Source: Trichoplax sp. H2 (taxonomy: Eukaryota; Placozoa; Uniplacotomia; Trichoplacea). From it: 64,000 nt of DNA. The notes beneath the pieces are model-generated. The model had not been told where the DNA came from. It was given only the letters and a program-made list of their open reading frames with translations, and searched no databases. Below, one piece after another: positions 57,324-64,000 of the stretch. Within the stretch, counting starts at the first letter, position 1, and each line of letters opens with the position of its first letter. The position numbers and the translations under genes are program-made. The stretch spans positions 62,001-126,000 of the forward strand of contig NOWV01000036.1 of assembly GCA_003344405.1 (NCBI GenBank). Direction: 5' to 3'.

Positions 57324-59893
57324 AATTGATGATTGAGAGCAAGGCGAAGCGAAGCTTCTGCTAAAAATTGCTAAGTTATTTATTGGAAACAGACTTAACA
57401 ATTTGTATCGGCAATGAAATTCACGGATGAGTCTCTTAAGTATTAATAAAAAACTTGAGGCTAATTTACTTAAATTTCACAGATTTGTAGTAGGAAATAG
57501 AAGCATAGTATGACTATAATGTGAAAAAGTTGATTGTTAAGTAGATCTAGAAAGCAACAAAAATATTTTATATCATCTTAATATACTATAGATGCTGTTA
57601 ACATGGGATATATGTGTATATGCTGTGGTATTGGAGTAATTTTACATTATTCACTTTGTAGTCTAATTCTGGATACTTTACTTATGAAAAATTAGTATCG
57701 ACTGCATGATATGTTGCGTTGATATATTAGTTCTATTACACTGAATGCATGATGCAATTGAATTCAATAATAATTAAATGGTATAGTCGATCAATCAAAG
57801 AATTTTGCAATATTGTCCCATTTAAAAGTTGAGAATTTGGTAATACTATTCAATCCTACTATAAAAGACCGAAACAGCCTTACAGTGAGCTCTGAACTTT
57901 ATTCTCACTTGGAATGTAGATAAAGTAACAGTGTATTATTTATAAGCGGTGCAATCTATACGATAACATATCAGAATGATATCGAAGCATAAATTTCTAT
58001 GTTGAAATATTAGTTGTTAACAAAAGTCTTCATAAGAAGTTTGCTGTACATACATAACACACGGTAACACACACCATAACAATTAACAGCAGGGTTAAGC
58101 TAGATAGTAGTAGGATACTATAAGATAGAAAGATCGCTACCAAAGACTTGGAAATAAGTCAAAGTGGACATTAAGTTCTATCTACTGGCATGGTACCATC
58201 GACTTCATGTTCATTTACGGCCTAACGTGCACAACTTAGTACAGTATACCCATTCTATAATTCTTATATGATACCAAGGACTTCAGTCTGAAAGATTCAT
58301 AGGTCATCTACTTTCCAGTACATTTAAAAAGATACACTAATTATACTACAAAATAGATTAGCCACTATCCTACATAATAAACTATGCGAATCTGATTGAT
58401 CATTCGTTTACTGTTACTTTGTGAAAAAGGACCTAAAAAATATTAAAGCCACTATAACTTTGAATAGTTCTACCAAGTACAATACCTTGATTAGGACAAG
58501 AAGGAATAAAACAGTGATATAATAAGGGTATAGTTAGGTAACAGCTTTGAGATCATTCCATTCACAAGCAAAAGACACAATACACAGGTAGGATCCTACT
58601 AGCACTGATGTAGCATTGATTTAGCATTGATTGGGCTCCCGCAAATACTCCCCTTTACTATATAATGTCGATTATATCATTTATCGTAGCCGTTTCCAAC
58701 ATTTTTATACTTCCTACCATGATATCATACCGTATTTAAGCGATTGTACGTATGCCACGCTGCAAAAAAAACGGAAGAATGAGGCATTACCGACGATTGA
58801 ATTAAGAATTCAGACTAATCAAGAAAATATTTGCACTTCGACGTAAAAACTTGCTCAGATGCACTCACTTAATTTTTTGACTAGTACAGTATATTAGATT
58901 TCTTTATGTACATTATAATATTACAAATAACCCAAAGGAATGTGCAATAATATATTGTATATTTGCTTCAATAAAATTGCAATAATATCATGTTTACTTT
59001 GCTCTCATTATGTCAATTCCTTTATATGACGTACATTTTGTTTAATTTACTATCCTGTTATTATACGATATGATTACTAAGCATTTATTAATATTCATTT
59101 CACTTCCTGCTGCTTACACAGTTAACGAACCAGTATACACGTATTGCAAGATCAAAGAATTTATGCCGCATATGATATTCAATCTTTCCTAAATGTGATA
59201 TGCTTATCCAGTTTTTATGAAAACTGATTGCTGGTAATTTGTGCGGGTTTGCTGGTACTAATATAATTAAAAGGAGCTGATTCCTAATTCCTAGGATTTC
59301 CAAAGGCTTTTCTAATAGCGATTATTAATTAATCTACCTATAGATTTTGTATCTGGTAGTTTTTGAAATACACATTTATCAATAAATAACTAATCAGTCT
59401 ATACCCAAAGTACAGTAGATGCCGATTAGAATCTGGGTAGATAATGAGAATAGATTAGTACAATTTAATTTAGTCGTCTCTTTTGTGATTCCTCTATCCA
59501 ATAGTAGCAATAAATCATGTAAGTTTACAGTGCAATAGATCACATAATTACAAAGTGTTCAATTGTATTCATTGATAATTGTGTAACAAAAAACCTTCTT
59601 TACTTTTACATCAACAGTGTTTAATGTAGTATACGTTCCCACTCATTTGAACGGGTACTTGATTACTTATGAAGGAACTCTGGAATGGATAATACCCCAT
59701 AACGTATAGATGGCGTGTATTAGCACATAAGAGATTTTCTCTTACCTTGATAGGTTTAAAATCTAAGGCTATCCTTTAGTACAAGTTCTATACAGTTATT
59801 CTAGGGATACTGAGATTGTTTTTTTTTCGGGTTATTCGCTCAACTTCCTTCTGATTTCACCACTATACAACACACACAACATCAAGCACCAGT
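57324..59893. other. Intergenic between the P450 cluster and the intronless block
   Basis: About 2.5 kb of AT-rich DNA. It contains an A/C-rich leader just before the start at 59894 (59862-59893), which resembles an animal 5' UTR and not a bacterial ribosome binding site. The phrase CATTTGAACGGGTACTT near 59645 has a close copy at 52092. No gene seen; open frames at 58631-58846 (+) and 59100-59303 (-) have no known motif. Confidence 0.5.
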
Positions 59894-61480
59894 ATGGCTA
59901 CTAAAAATCCTCTCGAAAACCACCTTGAAAAGCCTGCAATTCATTTAATTTTTAAATCAGCAAAAATCGATAACGTTCGTGCGGACGAAAATGCTGAAAA
60001 ATTTATCAGTAATCTTATTCAAAAGTATAATGAAGACAAGAAAAATATATACAAACGGGTAAGTTTACACACATCTCGTTGGAAGACTAAGTGGCATGAC
60101 GAAATTCATATGGAAATTTACTATTGTAAGACTAGTTTGGATAAATCAAATTCTATCGCTCTTGTTAAAAAGCTTTCTAATAAAGATTATACTGAAGAGT
60201 TTCAGGAACGCCGGGTCCAGTTTGCTTATTTTCTCTATTTCGAGACTAAAGGGTCAAACGAAAATAATTCAGAAACGAGATGGAATATTTTTGCTTTGAC
60301 CACCCGATATGCGTTTCATCTCGTTCGTCCTTATTGCGATTACTATTTTCGTACCAAGATTGCTTATAGATTGGTTGATCCCAAATTTTATAAAGTAGAA
60401 TCCAAACGATTAATTGGAGCTAAAGAAGGTGATATTAGTATGTATAGAAAGCCCTTTAACTTACGGCTCAATAGTTACTTTAGTCTGTGGATTTTGTATA
60501 AGAATTTTGATGGGACTGTTAAGCGAGGAAGTTCCCTTCATCGAGTCTTAGGACTTCGTGAAAATGAAAAGATTCATCTTCATGTTGGTGTGGGAATGGT
60601 CCGTATTGGAAGGGAGCTTACACTTGCACAATACCTAGAAAATGTTCTTCCGCTTTTATTCCAAATCAGTCAGGGTGGGAGTACCGAAAAACTTGACGGA
60701 ACCTGTGAAACAGACGATTCGGCTTTTCAGGTGATTTCCAATATTCGTCGAATAAATGCATCTGAGAAAGAAGAATTAGACCACCACCTCATTGGAATGA
60801 TCTGTGAAGCTGTTAAATCAGATTCTGTTTCTTCCATTTCCTCCTTATATCTATCCCATCGGCTTTACCATCAGTATTATACATCTACAAGTTTTAAACT
60901 TCAATTTGATCCCACTGATAATATGAGCGATCAGCTCAGAGAGCGAAAGTTCGAGTATTCATGGGACTACCGCCCCACTTTAGAAGAACTCATCGAACGG
61001 CTTCGACATTACAACCTGGATAAAATTTCCGAAACAGATTTTGAAAATGGTATCCGTTCTATTTCCGTCCGCATTAATACTATACGACGTAAATACCCTC
61101 TTCTTCAGTATATTCAAGGACAAGTCTCTTTTAAGGGAAATGTATTCTGTCGTATGGATGGGTTCTGGCTAGAAGCTTCCAGTCAACATTTAGCGACAAC
61201 TGAAAGAAGTTTTCTTAAAATTTTGGATAATTGTTTGGCGACCAAAGAGAATAAAAAGGGGCATCTCCTACCTGACCCTTGGATTTCAAAAGAAAAATGG
61301 GTTTCTTTTTCTTTTCTTGACGTCCCTGAAGGAATTTCACGAAAGGACTTTGAATATGCTATTATTGATCTGACAAATATAGAAACAGCAATCATTGACG
61401 ACAAAAATGTAGTTCGGATGGCCTATCCTGTCCGAGCTTTACTTGACAATCAAACACAATCTACTTGTAAAAAATTATGA
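59894..61480 (+). CDS. Intronless 528-aa protein, TIGR04141/DUF6119-like N-terminal part
   Basis: A single uninterrupted frame of 528 codons, the longest exon in the window; every other gene here is split into short exons. The start at 59894 has A at -3 and G at +4 (good Kozak context), and no Shine-Dalgarno is visible. The protein has no signal peptide or membrane segment and is rich in charged residues. Near residues 135-160 it reads RWNIFALTTRYAFHLVRPY; later come IAYRLVDPKFYKVESKRLIG, SSLHRVLGL and, at the end of the fold, GNVFCRMDGFWLEASSQHL. This order resembles the sporadically distributed TIGR04141/DUF6119 family, mainly bacterial, whose function I do not know. The resemblance is from memory. 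Less AT-rich than its flanks. It ends TGA, overlapping the next frame's ATG by four bases. Alternatives: an acquired gene, a domesticated mobile-element gene, or contaminant DNA. Confidence 0.55.
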   Translation: MATKNPLENHLEKPAIHLIFKSAKIDNVRADENAEKFISNLIQKYNEDKKNIYKRVSLHTSRWKTKWHDEIHMEIYYCKTSLDKSNSIALVKKLSNKDYTEEFQERRVQFAYFLYFETKGSNENNSETRWNIFALTTRYAFHLVRPYCDYYFRTKIAYRLVDPKFYKVESKRLIGAKEGDISMYRKPFNLRLNSYFSLWILYKNFDGTVKRGSSLHRVLGLRENEKIHLHVGVGMVRIGRELTLAQYLENVLPLLFQISQGGSTEKLDGTCETDDSAFQVISNIRRINASEKEELDHHLIGMICEAVKSDSVSSISSLYLSHRLYHQYYTSTSFKLQFDPTDNMSDQLRERKFEYSWDYRPTLEELIERLRHYNLDKISETDFENGIRSISVRINTIRRKYPLLQYIQGQVSFKGNVFCRMDGFWLEASSQHLATTERSFLKILDNCLATKENKKGHLLPDPWISKEKWVSFSFLDVPEGISRKDFEYAIIDLTNIETAIIDDKNVVRMAYPVRALLDNQTQSTCKKL

Positions 61481-62115
61481 ACCGATGGGAAGCGCTACGT
61501 GCATGGTTAAACGAGTACTTTGGTCAAAATGTGGGAGTCTCTACCTTAGATACAGTATTTGAAGATGACTCTGATACATTTTTTAAATTACTTCAAAAAT
61601 CTTTCCATCTACTCGATCGTGATGAATCTGAAAATGAGTTAAGAATCACTCCAATTACAAAGGATGGAATAGTTCAATTTTCCGATTTATCAAAACTGGC
61701 TTTCCCAAACAATGTACCGAAAGCTATAGAGAAAAATATTGAATATCTTTCAGATCTTCTTTCAAAAAATGAAAAAGTCACAACGGATGACCTATTCAAG
61801 GTAATTCCAAAAGAAATACCTCGAAATGCAGCCTATAAATGGCTCCAAAAAGAACATAAATTGTCACAAAATATCACTAGTCGTTACTGGTACCTCATGC
61901 GAGGGCCTGTTCCTGAAAAGCTGTTAACGAAAGATAATGAGAAGGCTTTAAGAGCCTTTTTAGAAGACTGTCACCAAAAATATTGCCAAGTGATGGATGA
62001 AGAGCAATATAGCCGCTGTTACCTTAATCATCCAGATTATTTAGTCCTCGATCAAATTTTCCCGAGAGAATCTATAGAGCTTTGTGATCTCCTGTACAAG
62101 GGAGAAGATAAATAA
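61477..62115 (+). CDS. Second intronless ORF, TIGR04141/DUF6119-like C-terminal part
   Basis: A 212-codon frame in the -1 register relative to the previous ORF, starting at an ATGA overlap (61477-61480). Nothing marks an independent promoter, so it is either translated by termination-reinitiation or is the severed continuation of the same protein. The middle (KVTTDDLFKVIPKEIPR... RNAAYKWLQKEHKL) could be a winged-helix-like segment. The end reads YLNHPDYLVLDQIFPRES then IELCDLLYKGEDK, which resembles the family's conserved IE.CDL block. A TAA at 62113-62115 follows, but the same frame continues for another 116 codons with family-like sequence (next entry). Whether the UAA is a real end, a mutation or a sequencing error cannot be decided here. 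Confidence 0.5.
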   Translation: MNRWEALRAWLNEYFGQNVGVSTLDTVFEDDSDTFFKLLQKSFHLLDRDESENELRITPITKDGIVQFSDLSKLAFPNNVPKAIEKNIEYLSDLLSKNEKVTTDDLFKVIPKEIPRNAAYKWLQKEHKLSQNITSRYWYLMRGPVPEKLLTKDNEKALRAFLEDCHQKYCQVMDEEQYSRCYLNHPDYLVLDQIFPRESIELCDLLYKGEDK

Positions 62116-62855
62116 CTTTACCTTTACGCGATTAAAGAAAAGTTTGGTAATAGCACTGGAATTGCCTGTAATCAAATTCGTGTCGCTATGAAAGCTTTAA
62201 CTTCAGATATCCAGAATTCCGAGCATCAACTCTTGCATAGTCTTTATAACAAAGTTGTGAATACTAAACTAGAAAGTGACTTTCGTGTCCGAGCAAAAGA
62301 GCGTCTTAAAGAAATGACAGCTGAACAATTTGTCAATCTTTTTATCAAACGGAAGATAATTTTTGTGTATGCTTTTCTTGATACTAACGATGCCGATCGT
62401 CGTATGGAAAGTGAATTGGAACTCATCCAAGAGGTTACAAAGGAAGTGTTAAAAAAGCAGATATAGATAAACCTCAACAGGTTCTTCAAGATCTTCAAGT
62501 AAAGGGCTACCTTGATGAAACGTCTAAGCTGACAGATAAATTTCTCAGGGAAAAGGAAAAAGACTTCGAAGATACAATAAATATCCCAGGGCTGCATAAA
62601 ATATTAATGCGAAACTGTTCCCTTTATAAATCTCTGATTGGAAAACTGGAAATCATTGAACTTTTTCATAGCTTTAAAAAGACAGAGTTTGAATTTCAGA
62701 TTCAACAGCTTGATCGCCCTGGAAAGGTTGTAAAACGCGACATTTAGAAAGAATTCCTTAAGATTTTCCCCGAAGCAAAAAACGACAGAAATAACGGCTT
62801 TTTAAATGCTACTCTCCAGTTCAACCGTCGTGAAAATATTTCCTTACCATTTTAA
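62116..62855 (+). pseudogene. Continuation of the DUF6119-like protein, broken by a -1 shift and a TAG
   Basis: After the TAA at 62113-62115 the frame stays open to 62463 and reads LYLYAIKEKFGNST then GIACNQIRVAMKAL, which I recall as family-like (a conserved 'LY.Y.VKE.FG..TR.ACSQI' block). Frame then needs a -1 shift at 62451-62457 (A AAA AAG, in the right register), continues DKPQQVLQDLQVKGYLDE to a TAG at 62745-62747, and again in frame to a final TAA at 62853-62855. Two stops and two -1 shifts over 1.4 kb favour a decaying copy over programmed recoding, but the heptamer is a classic slippery site. No introns. Confidence 0.55.
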
Positions 62856-63430
62856 ATTATTTCAAGCTCTAAGAATGTGCAATGAAGGTTAATTTTTAGA
62901 ATATTCCTTCAAGTTCTTGTATTATAATTATTTTAGCTTAGTTTTTGTATCATGATAAGTATTCTAGCTTTAAAAAAAGTATAATTTATTCGGTTGATTG
63001 CAAAGGTAGATTTTACTTAGTATCTTAGTATATTGTAAACCCGACTGCTTTATTCGGACTAGAAGTTAAGATAATCCGTAGCATAATTTTTGTTGAGAAT
63101 CAGATAATATAATTTTGTAATTTAAGCGATGTATTTAGTTAATAGAATATATGTGTGTTAATTTTGATCATTAATTACAGTAGAAGTTAATGTTACTTTG
63201 TAATTTCATACAGTATGAACCCAAAACATTTGATCTGGAATTGTTATTTTGTCTTAGTGTATACTGTAGAAATGTATAGTTTCAAGCTAAACTATACTTA
63301 GTATTAATTCAGTAGTTTTCGGGAATCTAGGGTATAATTTATCTTATCATGTATGTTTGATTGCTAGTTTAATTTGGAGTACTTTAGAATGATAGTTGGA
63401 TAATCTAACACCACCAACTGCTCTGCGTAG
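62856..63430. other. Intergenic after the intronless block
   Basis: Composition returns to very AT-rich. I see no gene. Confidence 0.4.
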
Positions 63431-63432
63431 CA

Positions 63433-63440
63433 TATAAAAG
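63433..63440 (+). promoter_or_regulatory. TATA box candidate (TATAAAAG)
   Basis: A canonical TATAAAAG, followed about 70 bp later by ATGATC at 63499-63504 and directly by a perfect donor-like GTGAGT. This would fit the promoter and short first exon of a gene that continues to the right of the window. No downstream coding exon could be identified in the last 500 bp. Confidence 0.4.
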
Positions 63441-63543
63441 GTGGCGTAGTTCAGTAATTGAGAGTAGTTGAAGTTAGAGAAGACGAGAAAAGTGTAGGAT
63501 GATCGTGAGTTACCTCATTAATTGATAGTTTGGTTGGTTGGTT

Positions 63544-63562
63544 GGGGCAGTAGCTCTGCCCC
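63544..63562. other. Perfect hairpin, 7-bp GC stem with 5-nt loop
   Basis: GGGGCAG (63544-63550), loop TAGCT, CTGCCCC (63556-63562), followed by ATTTTG. It is preceded by a TTGG repeat run (63526-63543). It resembles a rho-independent terminator hairpin but there is no long U tract. A second hairpin, AGCCTT-CGAA-AAGGCT, lies at 63758-63773. Confidence 0.6.
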
Positions 63563-64000
63563 ATTTTGTTATCCATAGAAGTTTTGCTAAGATTGTTGTT
63601 AAAGCTATAATTAAGTGGTGTTCTTCCCCTAATTTGTTTTGTTAGGACTTCAATTGTTGGTAGTTTAATTTAATATAGAAAGTTTTATTATTTTTGAATC
63701 TAATGCTACTAATGGATTAACATAACGCGAGAAACTTTGGCAATCACTTCCCTTTATAGCCTTCGAAAAGGCTTTATTTCAAGATTTTGCCCTTCAGCAT
63801 AAATTAGATGCTGCACATTTTATTCTTGCAAATATAATTACTATAAGATCCTCGCATTGATTATGTAAGATTTAGATGTTGGCATAGATAACATAATCAT
63901 TAATGACATAATTTTTTAGCGTCGCCTGGTCAAGAATTTGAATGATATTTCAACAGAGGGCTTAAGGTGACGATTAAAAGCTAAACTATGTTTTTACTTT
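63563..64000. other. Window end; no gene recognised
   Basis: AT-rich DNA with the second hairpin at 63758-63773 and no convincing coding frame. It may be the first intron of a gene beginning near 63440. Confidence 0.35.

Noticed and set aside
59894-62855. Ciliate-type genetic code to explain the in-frame TAA and TAG of the DUF6119-like block
   Set aside because: The first 528 codons contain neither TAA nor TAG in frame, and a ciliate gene would use them often.
63446-63475. tRNA-like box A (GGCGTAGTTCAGT) near 63446
   Set aside because: No acceptor stem, no anticodon arm and no T-loop sequence follow; the resemblance is limited to one short motif.

Overview
The window is AT-rich animal DNA. 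Genes have many short exons, all with GT-AG introns that are mostly 70-300 bp, and the gene set is metazoan: USP19, a synaptogyrin, USP16/45, DONSON and mitochondrial-clan cytochrome P450s. Compact genes, simple intergenic DNA and a P450 expansion suggest an early-branching animal. A placozoan (Trichoplax-like) is my best guess, but this is inference and not shown by any single sequence.

Layout. 1-456 (+): 3' end of a proline-rich protein that ends in a WIP-type WH2 actin-binding motif. 2710-9255 (+): a complete 27-exon USP19-like deubiquitinase. 10472-13433 (-): a three-exon synaptogyrin, interrupted in the assembly by a 20-N gap and a direct repeat that looks like two unmerged haplotypes. 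15801-18720 (+): mitochondrial P450 no. 1. 18721-22020: two tandem-repeat arrays. 22023-26774 (+): a large helical protein, possibly MEI1, with one apparent frameshift. 28013-31795 (-): USP16/45-like deubiquitinase, convergent with the preceding gene and with no N-terminal zinc finger found. 31796-36443: two minisatellite arrays. 36444-39477 (+): DONSON, 9 exons. 42519-45614, 48712-51908 and 54140-57323 (+): three tandem mitochondrial P450s with identical exon lengths.

59894-62855 (+) is the anomaly. It is an intronless block of two long ORFs joined by a 4-base ATGA overlap. The second ORF continues past an in-frame TAA, then past a -1 shift at an A-AAA-AAG heptamer, then past an in-frame TAG. 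Its protein resembles the sporadically distributed TIGR04141/DUF6119 family, by memory only. The block is less AT-rich than its flanks and looks like an acquired and decaying gene.

The genes do not form a pathway. The four P450s are one family made by local duplication; the others are independent housekeeping, trafficking and replication genes. Two neighbour pairs, synaptogyrin/MEI1-like and USP16-45/DONSON, each recall pairs that share a human chromosome arm (22q and 21q from memory), which fits conserved animal macrosynteny.
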